A stretch of 64,000 bases of DNA from Streptomyces sp. FIT100 (GTDB taxonomy: Bacteria > Actinomycetota > Actinomycetes > Streptomycetales > Streptomycetaceae): NCBI RefSeq assembly GCF_024584805.1, contig NZ_CP075715.1:4890526-4954525 (forward strand), written 5' to 3'. Below are positions 7,958 through 16,996 of this stretch, piece after piece (position 1 is the stretch's first letter; every line of letters begins with the position of its first letter). The notes under the pieces were generated by a model. That model was not told where the DNA came from and ran no database searches. It saw only the letters and a list, made by a program, of their open reading frames with translations. The position numbers and the translations under genes are program-made.

Positions 7958-8380
7958 TCACGAGGGCCCGGCGGTGCGCTCGTTGAACACCTCGACCGGG
8001 CACTTCGCCGATCTGGCGGCCGCACCGTCCTTGATCCGCCCATCGGTCGTCACCAGCGGTACGGCGAACCCCTCCGCCAGAGCCACGTATACGGCGTCGT
8101 AAGCGGACAGGTTCACGTAGAGCTCCCGAACGCGCGGCAGCAACGGCATGTGCTCAAGCCGTCGCACCGGCAGCATCGTGAAGGCCGTCAGCGCGGCGTC
8201 CAGCTCCGAGTCGGTGAGTTTCCCGCCCCGGTGCCGGCCGAGCAGCGCTGAGGTCACCTCGACGTCCACCAAGTACGGGGCGACCAGGCGTTCGCCCTGG
8301 ACGCGGGTGCGGACGGCTTCGCCCACGGGTCCGGAATCGGCGAGGAGCATCACCAGTGCTCCGGCGTCCACGACGATCAC
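7958..8380 (-). CDS. VapC-like PIN-domain toxin (ribonuclease)
   Basis: 140 residues. The PIN-domain acidic residues are all present: D5 (VVDAGALV), E41 (VDVEVTSALL), D95 (AYDAVYVALAE) and D113 (TTDGRIK). They bind Mg and cut RNA in this family. The gene overlaps the upstream antitoxin gene by four bases (ATGA at 8380-8377), the usual toxin-antitoxin arrangement. The RNA target cannot be deduced. Confidence 0.88.
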   Translation of the reverse strand: MIVVDAGALVMLLADSGPVGEAVRTRVQGERLVAPYLVDVEVTSALLGRHRGGKLTDSELDAALTAFTMLPVRRLEHMPLLPRVRELYVNLSAYDAVYVALAEGFAVPLVTTDGRIKDGAAARSAKCPVEVFNERTAGPS

Positions 8381-8607
8381 TCGTGCCGCCTTCCGCGCCC
8401 GATGGCCTCCAGCACCTCGTCCGTGGACAGCCGCGCCGTGGCCTGCTCGCGGATGCGAGCGACGACGTCCTCGAGAGCGGGGGTCGCCGCCTCTTCCTCC
8501 AGCAGCGTCCGGGCATAGGCCTGGAGCGACTGCCGGTTGCGGGCAGCTCTGATCTTCAGCTCGGTGAGCGCTTCCTCGGACAGGTCCCGTACATAGAGAG
8601 TCGCCAT
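8377..8607 (-). CDS. VapB/FitA-like ribbon-helix-helix antitoxin
   Basis: 76 residues. The N-terminus MATLYVRDLSEEALTELKIR, then AARNRQSLQAYARTLL, is the FitA-type ribbon-helix-helix DNA-binding domain. The C-terminal half (about residues 40-76) is acidic and helical and would wrap the toxin. The first gene of the pair; it is expected to repress its own promoter just upstream of 8607. Confidence 0.85.
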   Translation of the reverse strand: MATLYVRDLSEEALTELKIRAARNRQSLQAYARTLLEEEAATPALEDVVARIREQATARLSTDEVLEAIGRGRRHE

Positions 8608-8654
8608 GCCATCATTCTAGCCGCATTGCGACAACTTTGCTGGCATCGGATGCT

Positions 8655-8684
8655 GGGCGTGGGCGTGGGCGTGGGCGTGGGCGC
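8655..8684. repeat. Hexanucleotide repeat, GGGCGT x5
   Basis: Four perfect GGGCGT units and a fifth ending GGGCGC, within the 552-base stretch 8608-9159 that holds no intact gene apart from the truncated fragment that follows. Confidence 0.8.
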
Positions 8685-8726
8685 AGTGCCGGTGGGCCGA
8701 GTTCCAGTGCCCCGTGTGAGTCCGCG

Positions 8727-8960
8727 CGAATCGCGGTGGGCGGGTGTCGCGCGGGCCGCGTAGGGTCCGCTGCGGCCGGGGCGGACCGTGTCGCCGCGGA
8801 GGGCATGATCGCCGGCGCCGTGCTCGATGTCGCGGCGGCCGTGTTCGTGATCCTCTTCGTCAGGAAGGTGACGGGGATGCAGCACACCAGGGCCACCGTG
8901 CCGGTGCCGATGCCGCCTCCGGTCCCGGCGCCGCCGGTGTCGGCACCCGCCGGAGGATGA
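8727..8960 (+). pseudogene. C-terminal remnant of a DUF4328-type membrane protein
   Basis: The plus frame ending at 8960 encodes a stretch like the last helix of Streptomyces DUF4328 proteins: AGAVLDVAAAVFVILFVRKV, then TGMQHTRA and a Pro/Val-rich tail. The several membrane helices and W-rich core that should precede it are absent, and the upstream frame is simple-repeat sequence. No ribosome site precedes a suitable start. I read this as a truncated gene; the family call rests on recall of the C-terminal pattern only. Confidence 0.4.
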
Positions 8961-9159
8961 TCCTGGCCGGATTTATCGCCACCAACGACGCGATGTGCGA
9001 CAGCCGGTGCAGGGTGATGCCTTTTTCCGCCGTTCGCACCGCGTCCAACGGTCCGGCATTTCAGGCGAGTCCGGCATCATCCCGGCGCCCGGGTGACGAT
9101 TTCGCGCCATGGGACGCAGTAAGGGGCGTACGGTGGTCCGCACCCGACGGGAGGCGTCG

Positions 9160-9678
9160 ATGGACGTGGTGGAAATGATCGCCTCGGCGGACGAGCGGAG
9201 CCTGGCCGCGAGCGGTCTGGCCTGCCTCGACCGCTGTCTGCCGTTGCTGGCCGACGAGACCGATGTGCTGCGCCCGCTCTGGGCGGGTATCGCCGCGGGC
9301 GAGGACGGCTGGGCGGACCGGCTGGCGACCGCCAGAGCGGCGCTGGACGAGACGCCCGTCGCCGACGAAGCGGCCGCTCCGGTACGGCGGATGATCGGTG
9401 CCGCGCCCTCGGAGTGGGCCGTGGGGCCGCTCGCCGAATGGGCCACGGCCTGCTCGTCGCTGGCCCTCGAACTGCACCAGGACCTGGACCCGTCGGGCGG
9501 TGCCGAAGGCCCGCTCGTGGCCGGCGAGCAGCGCCGCCAGATCCAGATCCTGGAGGTCCTCTCGGCCACCCCGGGCGGCGCGGGGCTGCGCCGGGCCCTG
9601 GACCTCTCGCTGGAAGGGCAGCGCGTGTTGCGCGCCGCCCTGTCCCGCCGTGCGAGGGCCGCCCAGGGCGCGTCCTGA
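9160..9678 (+). CDS. Conserved hypothetical protein (mostly helical)
   Basis: 172 residues from ATG 9160, chosen for the ribosome site GGGAGGCGTCG just before it; the frame is open upstream to 9109. The sequence is Ala/Leu-rich and probably all-helical (SLAASGLACLDRCLPLLADE at the start, ending SLEGQRVLRAALSRRARAA). There is no signal peptide, membrane segment or motif I recognise. Upstream is the DUF4328 remnant; downstream is a copy of an interspersed repeat. Confidence 0.6.
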   Translation: MDVVEMIASADERSLAASGLACLDRCLPLLADETDVLRPLWAGIAAGEDGWADRLATARAALDETPVADEAAAPVRRMIGAAPSEWAVGPLAEWATACSSLALELHQDLDPSGGAEGPLVAGEQRRQIQILEVLSATPGGAGLRRALDLSLEGQRVLRAALSRRARAAQGAS

Positions 9679-9766
9679 GCGGCGATTCCGGGGCTCGTCC
9701 GGCGTCTTGTCCGGCACAGCGCCGGGCGGGCCATGCCGGGCAGTCGAGGCCGGGCACGCGCTCCCC

Positions 9767-9830
9767 GTAGCCCTTCGGACGCGGGAGGTGCCTCCGTGCC
9801 GCGCGGTCGTTGGTCGTCGGTCGCCGATGC
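9767..9830. repeat. Interspersed Streptomyces-type repeat, copy 1
   Basis: The segment from CTCCCCGTAGCCCTTCGG through the following GGGAGGTGCC reads as a hairpin-forming core. It is followed by TCGTCGGTCGCCGA. The same core, inverted, and the same flank sequence recur at 36508-36570 inside the neuA-type gene. A looser relative is at 44856-44894. It lies between two genes here and is not coding. Confidence 0.6.
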
Positions 9831-9927
9831 TGCGCATGGCCCCTGCCTCCGCCTGACGTTCGCAGGCACCGGACGCCGCGCTTCTCGCCCTGCGGGCGGG
9901 TGGCGCTGGGTGTCGGGCTGTCTTTTC

Positions 9928-11682
9928 TCAGGGCCTGTTGACCCGCGGGGCCGCCGCCCGGACGATCCCGTCCGGGCTGCCGTCCGCCACGACCACGCCC
10001 CCGGCGACGAGTTCGGCGTACCCGTCGCCGTCGGTGTCCCGCGCCGCGAAGGACGGACCGAGGTTCCGCAGCCCTTCGACGGTGGGCGCGCCAGTGGTGG
10101 TGAGCCCGGCGGGGGAGCCGTGGAAGGTGGCGATGCCGCTGCCGGTCCACACCGCGAGGTCGTCGTACCCGTCGCCGTTGAGGTCGCCCGCGGCGACGGC
10201 CCGCCCGCCGGCGCCGTGCAGGACGGCGGGGGTCGCGGTCGCCGGGCCGCGTTTGGTGCCCCGCAGCAGGACGAGGGGCGCGTCGCCCGCCGCCGTACGG
10301 TAGGTGACGGCGGCGTCCTCGTACCCGTCCGCGTCGAAGTCGCCGGTCGCGGCGTCCGCGGCGGGGGCGTCGGTGGCGGGTTCCTCGTCCCAGCCGGTGC
10401 CGGAATCCGTATCCGTATCCGTATCGGCAACAGCGTCGGTGTCGGTGTCGGCTTCGGCTCCGGCGTCGGATCCGTCCGGGACGAGGCCGGAGGCGGACGC
10501 CGACGCCAGCGCGCGGATCTTGGGCAGGTCGGCGTACAGATGGTCGCCGGGGCAGTCGGTCGCCGAGCCGTCGCGATGCCCGGAGATCCGCTTGAGCGTG
10601 GCCGTCTCCCCGGCCTCGAACTTGCCGTTGTCGGTGGCCGCGGTCAGCCGGACGGACCCCGCCGGGTCGAGCCCGTAGAGCCCGAGCTTCCAGGCGGCGA
10701 CCGTCGCGACCGCCTGCCGTACGGCCGGAACCGTCGTGGCCGTCATGTAGTCGCCGAGGACCGAGATGCTGCTCGTGTCGGTGTTGAAGCCCGCGGTGTG
10801 CGCGCCCTGGACGGGCTTGTCGATGCCGCCCGCGCGCCCCTCGAAGACCTTGCCGCACTTGTCGACGAGGAAGTGGTAGCCGATGTCGTTCCAGCCCTGG
10901 CTCTTGACGTGGTACGTGAAGATGCCGCGGACGATGGAGGCCGAGTCGGCGCACGTGTAGGAGTTGGTGCCCGCGGTGTGGTGGACGAAGACGGCCTTGG
11001 TCGTGCGGTTGTACCGGGGCGGGTCGAGGACCATCGACTCGTCGGCGCCCCAGCCCGCGCGCATCGTCATGGCGGGGGCGCCCGCCGGTGCTTCCGCGCG
11101 TGTCGCCGCCGGCAGCCGCACGTCCTCGGCGCCCTCCGGGTCGACCAGGTCGACGCGCAGGCCCTCCGGCAACGCGTCGCCGGTGGCCCGCAGCTGGATG
11201 CCGTCGGACGGCCCGGTCCACAGCGGCGAGGTCCCGCCGCGCATCGTGGTGTCCGCCCGCTCGGTCCCCGACTCGTTCTCCGACGCAGTCCCTGACGCAG
11301 TCCCCGACTCGGGTCCCGACTCGGGCGCGCGGACGTCGGCGTCGAGCGCCTGCCAGTCGGACCAGGTGCGCGTCCTGCTGTCCCGGGTGCGGACCTCGGC
11401 GGTGCCGCCCAGCTCGGCGTACGGGTCGTCCCAGGTCAGGCCGATCAAGCTGAACGGCTGCGTGGTGCGGGCGGGGATCGTGCGCTCCGTCGGGTCGTCG
11501 CCGTCGGGCACGGGCACGGTGTGCACGTCGCCGCCCTTCGCGGACGCGGGCGCGGGCGTCGGCGGCGAGGAGGTGGGAGCGACCGGCACGGCGGGCCCCG
11601 CGGGCCCTGCGAGGGCGATCCCCACGGCGACGGAGGCGGCGAGCACGGCGTTACGTGAGCGCCTCAGGGCGCGGCTTCTCAT
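9928..11682 (-). CDS. Secreted PGRP-type N-acetylmuramoyl-L-alanine amidase with FG-GAP repeats
   Basis: 584 residues. Signal peptide (residues 1-~27), then a jelly-roll-like region with TIPARTTQPFSLIGLTWDDP. The amidase_2/PGRP domain starts at SRAGWGADES-like MRAGWGADES (about residue 207). Zinc ligands are visible in AVFVHHTAG and GHRDGSATDCPG, so the enzyme should be active. An acidic TDTDTD linker precedes three FG-GAP/calcium-type repeats (GDFDADGYEDAAV, GDLNGDGYDDLAV, RDTDGDGYAELVA). It should cleave the stem peptide from MurNAc. A paralogue lies at 20741-23032. Confidence 0.9.
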   Translation of the reverse strand: MRSRALRRSRNAVLAASVAVGIALAGPAGPAVPVAPTSSPPTPAPASAKGGDVHTVPVPDGDDPTERTIPARTTQPFSLIGLTWDDPYAELGGTAEVRTRDSRTRTWSDWQALDADVRAPESGPESGTASGTASENESGTERADTTMRGGTSPLWTGPSDGIQLRATGDALPEGLRVDLVDPEGAEDVRLPAATRAEAPAGAPAMTMRAGWGADESMVLDPPRYNRTTKAVFVHHTAGTNSYTCADSASIVRGIFTYHVKSQGWNDIGYHFLVDKCGKVFEGRAGGIDKPVQGAHTAGFNTDTSSISVLGDYMTATTVPAVRQAVATVAAWKLGLYGLDPAGSVRLTAATDNGKFEAGETATLKRISGHRDGSATDCPGDHLYADLPKIRALASASASGLVPDGSDAGAEADTDTDAVADTDTDTDSGTGWDEEPATDAPAADAATGDFDADGYEDAAVTYRTAAGDAPLVLLRGTKRGPATATPAVLHGAGGRAVAAGDLNGDGYDDLAVWTGSGIATFHGSPAGLTTTGAPTVEGLRNLGPSFAARDTDGDGYAELVAGGVVVADGSPDGIVRAAAPRVNRP

Positions 11683-12059
11683 GGTGCGCGAGCATACGGA
11701 GCAACTCCCGCCATACAGGGGCGACCCGGCCCGGACTGTGCAGATGATCGCCCGAAATGAGGAGGTGATTGACGGGCAGTCAGGGGCTCGTGCGGCGGCG
11801 TCAGGGGTGCGTCAGACGGCGACAGAGGTGCGTCGGGCGGCGACAGGGGGCATCAGAGGGACTTCAAGGGCCGGTTCACCTCGTTCGGTCCAAGATCCGA
11901 GGATTGTCCGCTCGATGGTCCGGTTCTTCGCGGGCGTGCTATACCTTCGCCCGCTTCCGGGGGACGGCCGGAGCGGCGGTCACCCCCGTGAATGCACCGG
12001 GGCGCTTCGTGATGCCCGCATGCCGTGTGCCGTTCCTCGCTCGACACTTGGAGGAATGT
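11683..12059. other. Divergent intergenic region with short direct repeats
   Basis: 377 bases between the divergent amidase and propeller genes. A ~22-base unit (GGTGCGTC-GGCGGCGACAG-like) occurs about twice around 11805-11850. CTATACC near 11940 could be a -10 for the plus-strand gene. No gene is convincing here. Confidence 0.4.
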
Positions 12060-14123
12060 GTGACGGGACGACAGCTGTCCTCATCTCGATCCGCCCTCGG
12101 CCGCGGCGGCACGGCAGCCGTGGCCGCCCTCGTGCTCGCCGCCGGGGCCGTGCCCCTGCTCGCCTCCGAGGCGCGCGCCGGTGCGAAGGACGACCCGGCA
12201 GGACTCACCCTTCCCGCCCCCGACCGCTACGCGCCGGTCGAGGACACGCTGTACCTGGCCGGGGACACCGGCTATCTCCACCGCCGTGCGACGGGCGACG
12301 GGTCGACGGCCCCGTACCAGTGGCGCGGTTACGACGGCACGGAACGGACCGTCGAGAACTTCACCGGTACGCTCCCCGGCCAGTACGGCCACTACGCCGC
12401 CGGCAGCGACACCCTCCCCGTCCCGAACGGCGCGAGCGGAGTGGTGCAGCTGCGCGATCCGGCGACCGGCGAGTCCACGGCGCTGACCGTGCCGGACGGG
12501 CAGTACACGGCCGCCTCCTTCGGGAACACCGTGCTGACGTTCACGTACAACGAGGTGTGGCAGGTCGACAAACTGCACATCCTGCGGACGACCGACGGCG
12601 TGACCGGCGATATCACGGTGGAGCCGCCGGAGGGCCTGCGCTTCGACAGGCAGCCCGTGCTGGCCGGGGACGGCCGCCATGCGCTCGTACGGTTCCTCCA
12701 CGCCTACGAGATCGGCCTGATCGACCTCGCCACCGGCAGTCTCACCCGGATCGCCGCCCATCCCTGGACCGATGACCCGGTCAAGCTCCAGGCGGCGCTC
12801 TCGCCCACACACATCGCCTGGTACCAGCAGGGCTCCGGGCAGGCCCGGGTGGTGCGCCGGGACGACCCGACCGGGACCCAGACCGCCGTCACCGTGCCGA
12901 CCGGCCCGGACGGAACCTCCGCCGTCGGACTGGCCGGTGACTGGCTGCTCACCTCCTCCCGCGTCCCGTCGCCGGGCCTCGGCGGCCCGCTGTACGCCAG
13001 CCCGCTCGACGGCGGCGCGGCGCGCACCCTGCTCGCCCACGCGCAGGACGACCTCGTGCAGATCCCCGGCGGCGGAGCCGTCGTGGTCGGCGGCGCCGCC
13101 TCCGGCGACTGGGCGGTGCGCCGCGTCGAGACCGCGTCCGACGGCGCCCCGGTGCTCCGTACGCTCGCCGAGGTGCCGGCCAGGCCGGCCGTCGTCCGCG
13201 GCATCTCGCTGGCCGGCGGGCACCTGGTCACCAGGGAGCTGGACAGCGCGGCGCGGCCCGCCTACCAGACGCGCCAGATCACGCTCGGCACGAGCCCCGC
13301 GGCGGGTCCGCGCTCCGAGCTCGCCGACGCCCCGCTGAACGACGCCTACGGCCAGCCGCTCGGCACCGGCGACGGCGGCCTGCTGCACATGCGGTACGAC
13401 GCCGAGGCACAGCGCGACGTGCTCGTACGGACCACGGCGTCCGGCGCGACCACGGAGACGCTCCCCTTCGACCGCCCCGCTCCGGAGAGCTCCGGACTCG
13501 GACTCCGCGACACGGACGGTCGGTACGCGCTCTACGGCGGCGGCAACGAACGCGTCGTCATCGACCTCGACGCTCCCGGCGGCGGCACGGTCGTGCACAC
13601 CGTGAACCAGTCCGCCGCCGCCCTCTGGGACGGCGACCTGTGGACCACGAACGGCGCGTGGGGCGAGATCGAGTCCCGCGACCTGGCGACCGGCGCAGTG
13701 ACCCGGCTCTCCGTGGGCGCCGACTGCCAGATCATGGACATGCAGGCCGTCGGGCGCTGGGTGTACTGGGACTGCCTGATGCCCAACAGCACCGGCAACC
13801 CCGCCGAGTACCCCTTCGGCGTCCACGACCTGGCCACCGGCAAGGACATCAGCCTGCCCGCGCGCGGCAAGCTCGGGAACGGCTTCGTCGTCACCCACGA
13901 CAAGTCCGCGGGCGAGCTGCGCCTCACCGACTTCCACACCGGAACGGCCACGGCGCCGCGGGTCCTCGGCCTCCTGCCCGCCCTGCCCGGCGCGGCGATG
14001 TGGAAGAACCACGACGTCGACAAGTTCGGCGGCGACGTGGCCTGGCTGGACGCCGACGGGACCGCCCACGCGGCCCCCGGCGGCGTACCCGGCCGGCCCG
14101 TCACGGTGGACGACCCGCGCTGA
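12060..14123 (+). CDS. Secreted beta-propeller-like protein of unknown function
   Basis: 687 residues from GTG 12060, chosen because GGAGGAAT stands 2-9 bases before it. The signal peptide runs to ASEARAGA (about residue 40). The rest is a series of blade-like repeats: VQLRDPATGESTALTVPDG, LIDLATGSLTRIAAHPW, DLATGAVTRLSVG and DLATGKDISLPARG. This is typical of a six- to eight-bladed TolB/WD40-like propeller. There is no catalytic motif I can identify. It is divergent from the amidase gene and seems monocistronic. Confidence 0.8.
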   Translation: MTGRQLSSSRSALGRGGTAAVAALVLAAGAVPLLASEARAGAKDDPAGLTLPAPDRYAPVEDTLYLAGDTGYLHRRATGDGSTAPYQWRGYDGTERTVENFTGTLPGQYGHYAAGSDTLPVPNGASGVVQLRDPATGESTALTVPDGQYTAASFGNTVLTFTYNEVWQVDKLHILRTTDGVTGDITVEPPEGLRFDRQPVLAGDGRHALVRFLHAYEIGLIDLATGSLTRIAAHPWTDDPVKLQAALSPTHIAWYQQGSGQARVVRRDDPTGTQTAVTVPTGPDGTSAVGLAGDWLLTSSRVPSPGLGGPLYASPLDGGAARTLLAHAQDDLVQIPGGGAVVVGGAASGDWAVRRVETASDGAPVLRTLAEVPARPAVVRGISLAGGHLVTRELDSAARPAYQTRQITLGTSPAAGPRSELADAPLNDAYGQPLGTGDGGLLHMRYDAEAQRDVLVRTTASGATTETLPFDRPAPESSGLGLRDTDGRYALYGGGNERVVIDLDAPGGGTVVHTVNQSAAALWDGDLWTTNGAWGEIESRDLATGAVTRLSVGADCQIMDMQAVGRWVYWDCLMPNSTGNPAEYPFGVHDLATGKDISLPARGKLGNGFVVTHDKSAGELRLTDFHTGTATAPRVLGLLPALPGAAMWKNHDVDKFGGDVAWLDADGTAHAAPGGVPGRPVTVDDPR

Positions 14124-14180
14124 TCCCGCCCGTCGAGGCAGGTCGTCGGCGCGTCACATGCCACTGGTACGGTCCCGGGC

Positions 14181-14831
14181 ATGGCCGACGATCACGGATC
14201 AGCGACAAGTCCCGTCACCGCCGAGGATGTTCAGCACGCCGTGCGACTCGCGCTCGCCACGCTGCGGGGCGGGCTCGGCGGTGACTGGGACGCCAGGGCC
14301 GGGACACTGGAGTGGACCTGCTGGGAGACCGCCGAGCACCTCGCCGACGATCTCTTCGCGTACGCGGCCCAGTTGGGCCCCGAGCGGCCCCCGCTCGACC
14401 GGGAGATCCCCTTCGACTGGATCGCCCGCCGCGAGGGCGGCCCGGCCAACGTGACCTTCGCGGACCGCGCCGCCGGCCCCGCGGGACTGCTGAGCGTGCT
14501 GGAGTCCTGCGGGGCCATGCTCACCGCGATGGTCCGCACGACCCCGCCGGACGTGCGCGCGTACCACGGCTACGGCATCTCGGACGCCGAGGGCTTCGCC
14601 GCGATGGGGACTGTGGAGACCCTGGTCCACACCCACGACATCGCGACGGGCCTCGGCGTCCCCTGGACCCCGCCCGCCGGCCTCTGCGCCCGCGCCCTCG
14701 CCCGCCTCTTCCCGCACGCCCCGACGGACACCGACCGCTGGGCCACCCTGCTGTGGGCGACCGGCCGCGGCGAACTCCCGGGGCGGGAGCGGCTGGAGTC
14801 CTGGCGCTGGCACGGGGCGGTCGCGGAGTAG
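14181..14831 (+). CDS. DinB/MDMPI-type (mycothiol-dependent maleylpyruvate isomerase family) protein
   Basis: 216 residues. The four-helix DinB-like metal-binding fold is suggested by WTCWETAEHLADDLFAYAAQ (residues about 49-68; H57 a likely metal ligand) and by ETLVHTHDIATGLG (about 149-162), which holds the other two histidines. Members act as mycothiol-dependent transferases or isomerases in actinobacteria; the substrate here is unknown. The ATG overlaps no neighbour and the gene stands alone. Confidence 0.75.
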   Translation: MADDHGSATSPVTAEDVQHAVRLALATLRGGLGGDWDARAGTLEWTCWETAEHLADDLFAYAAQLGPERPPLDREIPFDWIARREGGPANVTFADRAAGPAGLLSVLESCGAMLTAMVRTTPPDVRAYHGYGISDAEGFAAMGTVETLVHTHDIATGLGVPWTPPAGLCARALARLFPHAPTDTDRWATLLWATGRGELPGRERLESWRWHGAVAE

Positions 14832-15286
14832 CCGCGCGCACCCGCCTCACGCCGAGTCGGCATTGGTGGACGCCGGAAGTCCGCCGTGCTGTGCGCGAGC
14901 ACATCGGCGGGCCCTGGGCCGGCCTTCAGCCGTGCGCCCGCGAGCTGCGCACCGATGTCATCCGCCACGTCGGCGCGGGCGTCGTGCGGGCGTTCCGGTG
15001 ACCGTCCGTATCGCCGACGCCGCCCGGGCCGACCGTACGAGCCCGGAACGCAGGCCCTCCGACGCGTGCGCCTGGGCTGTCGGGCCTGGTACCAGGGCCG
15101 TCCGGCGCGAACCGGAGACGCACGAGGCCACCGGGCCGACTCTCGTACGACCACTGCGCGTTGCCGTGGTATCGGCCGCGACCGAGGCGTATGACACTGA
15201 CGTATGCCCCAAGTCCTTTGTGGGCGGGGCCTGTTAGAGCCCGTTACACTCGTGAACGGCCCCGTTCAGCGACTGAAGGACCGACC
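14832..15286. other. 455-base stretch without a supported gene
   Basis: Several frames are open by composition only; none has a ribosome site plus recognisable protein. A short frame (14886-15001) reads EVRRAVREHIGGPWAGLQ, which could be a gene scrap. TACACT (15245-15250) may be the -10 of the small gene at 15287. Confidence 0.4.
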
Positions 15287-15466
15287 GTGCTCCAGGAGTT
15301 TCCGATCTACTCTCAGCTCGTCACGGAGCGCGGCGATGTCGTCGCGCAGGCACGCATCGAGGCCGAGCGCGTACGCCGGGAACTGGAGGCGGCGCTGCGG
15401 CCTCTGACGACGCTCACGCGCTCGCCTCACGGCCCGTCGGGGACAGGCGTCGGTCTCGGCTGGTGA
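15287..15466 (+). CDS. Small conserved hypothetical protein
   Basis: 59 residues from GTG 15287 with GAAGGA six bases before it. The sequence begins MLQEFPIYSQLVTERGDVVA and continues with a charged helix ARIEAERVRRELEAALRPL. The FPIYxQLVxERGD opening is, from recall, shared by small Streptomyces proteins of unknown function. No signal peptide or membrane segment. A CCCGGT repeat begins immediately at its stop. Confidence 0.6.
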   Translation: MLQEFPIYSQLVTERGDVVAQARIEAERVRRELEAALRPLTTLTRSPHGPSGTGVGLGW

Positions 15467-15467
15467 C

Positions 15468-15534
15468 CCGGTCCCGGTCCCGGTCCCGGTCCCGGACCGG
15501 GGTCCGGACGCGGACCCGGACCCGGAGCGCGGCG
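15468..15534. repeat. CCCGGT/CCGGAC repeat, possible two-way terminator
   Basis: About four CCCGGT units are followed by inverted GGACCCGG-type units. The segment lies between the 3' ends of the convergent small gene and the MFS transporter and can fold into several alternative hairpins. Confidence 0.5.
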
Positions 15535-15544
15535 GCAGGCGTGG

Positions 15545-16858
15545 TCACCGGAACACCGCGGCGGCCCTCTCCTCCGTCACCGGCGCCTCCTGGCGCTCCT
15601 TCAGGATGAGCGCGGCCACGAAGGACAGCACCCCGGCGGCGCTCATGTACACGGCGATGGCCGTCCAGTCGTCGGTACGGTCGAGCAGATAGGTCGCGAT
15701 CATCGGGGCGAACCCGCCGCCCAGGACGGTGCCCAGCGTGTAGCCGATCGACAGGCCGGTGTAGCGCACGTCGACGGGGATCGCGTGGGCGAAGAACGTG
15801 GGCATCGCCGCGTACGTCGCGGACCACGCGGTGAACAGGACGAGGAACCCGAGCAGCATGAGCGCGGTGCTGCCGCTGTCCAGGGACGCGAACCACGCGT
15901 ACGGCAGCACGGCCATGCCCGCGACGCCGGCGAGGAAGAGGCCCTTGCGGCCGATGCGGTCGGACCAGCGGCCGAAGAGCGGGATGGCGACGATGGTGAG
16001 CGCCGTGCCGGCGAGGACGAGTCCGAGCATCGCGTCCTTGCTCACGCCGATGAACTCGGTGCCGTAGCTCAGGGAGAAGACCGTGCCCACGTAGAAGGTG
16101 ACTCCGGTGGCGAGGTAGGCGACGGCCATGAGGGCCACGGGGGCGCTGTGGCGGCGCAGCACCTCGATCGCCGGTGCCCGGTGGACCTCTCCGGCGCGCT
16201 TGGCCGCGTCGAAGTCGGGGCTTTCCGTCACCTTGAGGCGGATGAAGAGGCCGAGCCCGACCAGCACGGCGCTGAGCAGGAACGGGATGCGCCAGCCCCA
16301 GGAGCGGAAGTCGTCGTCGGGGAGTTGGGTCACGGCGAGGAAGAGCAGGTTGGCGAGGAGAAGTCCCCAGCCCGTTCCGGTGTTGACGACCGCTCCGTAC
16401 AGGCCGCGGCGGCGCGGGTCGGCGTGCTCGACGCTCATCAGCACGGCGCCGCCGTACTCGCCGCCGAGCGAGAAGCCCTGGACGAGGCGGACGAGCACGA
16501 GGAGCAGCGGTGCCGCGACGCCTATCTGCTCGTACGTGGGCAGCAGGCCGATGGCGAAGGTGGCGGCGCCCATCAGGGTCAGGGTGAGCACGAGCATCGA
16601 CTTGCGTCCGAGGCGGTCGCCGAAGTGGCCGAAGACGACGCCGCCGACCGGGCGCGCGACGAAGGCGATGGCGAAGGTGGACAGCGAGAGCAGGGTGGAC
16701 ACGAGCGGATCGAAGCCCGGGAAGAACCAGTCGTCGAAGACGAGTGAGGCGGCCGTGCCGTAGATGAAGAACTCGTACCACTCGACGGTGCTGCCGATGA
16801 GGCTCGACAGCAGGACCTTGCGGGCCTGGCGTGGTGCGGGGTGCGTCGCCGCGGTCAT
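15545..16858 (-). CDS. MFS transporter, metabolite:H+ symporter (MHS) type
   Basis: 437 residues from ATG 16858. The N-terminus (LLSSLIGSTVEWYEFFIYGT) is the MHS-family hallmark. GHFGDRLGRKSMLVLTL is the MFS loop 2-3 motif. Twelve hydrophobic segments can be traced, ending near LSFVAALILKERQE. MHS porters import organic acids, amino acids or betaines with protons. It is divergent from an ornithine-cyclodeaminase-like gene and a GntR regulator, so it probably imports that enzyme's substrate (inference). Confidence 0.88.
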   Translation of the reverse strand: MTAATHPAPRQARKVLLSSLIGSTVEWYEFFIYGTAASLVFDDWFFPGFDPLVSTLLSLSTFAIAFVARPVGGVVFGHFGDRLGRKSMLVLTLTLMGAATFAIGLLPTYEQIGVAAPLLLVLVRLVQGFSLGGEYGGAVLMSVEHADPRRRGLYGAVVNTGTGWGLLLANLLFLAVTQLPDDDFRSWGWRIPFLLSAVLVGLGLFIRLKVTESPDFDAAKRAGEVHRAPAIEVLRRHSAPVALMAVAYLATGVTFYVGTVFSLSYGTEFIGVSKDAMLGLVLAGTALTIVAIPLFGRWSDRIGRKGLFLAGVAGMAVLPYAWFASLDSGSTALMLLGFLVLFTAWSATYAAMPTFFAHAIPVDVRYTGLSIGYTLGTVLGGGFAPMIATYLLDRTDDWTAIAVYMSAAGVLSFVAALILKERQEAPVTEERAAAVFR

Positions 16859-16904
16859 GGTCGGTACCTCCCGATGGTCTTGGTGGATGCGGAGGATCCG
16901 CTCC

Positions 16905-16934
16905 GTAACATCGGCGGAACGTACCATGTAACAT
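16905..16934. promoter_or_regulatory. Repeated GTAACAT boxes in divergent promoter region
   Basis: GTAACAT occurs at 16905-16911 and 16928-16934, 23 bp apart (about two helical turns), between the MFS and cyclodeaminase-like genes. The GntR/FCD regulator encoded at 17973 is the obvious candidate to bind here (inference). Confidence 0.4.
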
Positions 16935-16996
16935 TTTACTGAGGAAGGGTCCGGGCCTGCCCGGCCCCGGCCCCGGACAGATCCCCGAGGAGTCCT

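Noticed and set aside
14863..15237. Possible gene in the 14832-15286 gap
   Set aside because: Composition-driven frame with no ribosome site, motif or conserved feature.
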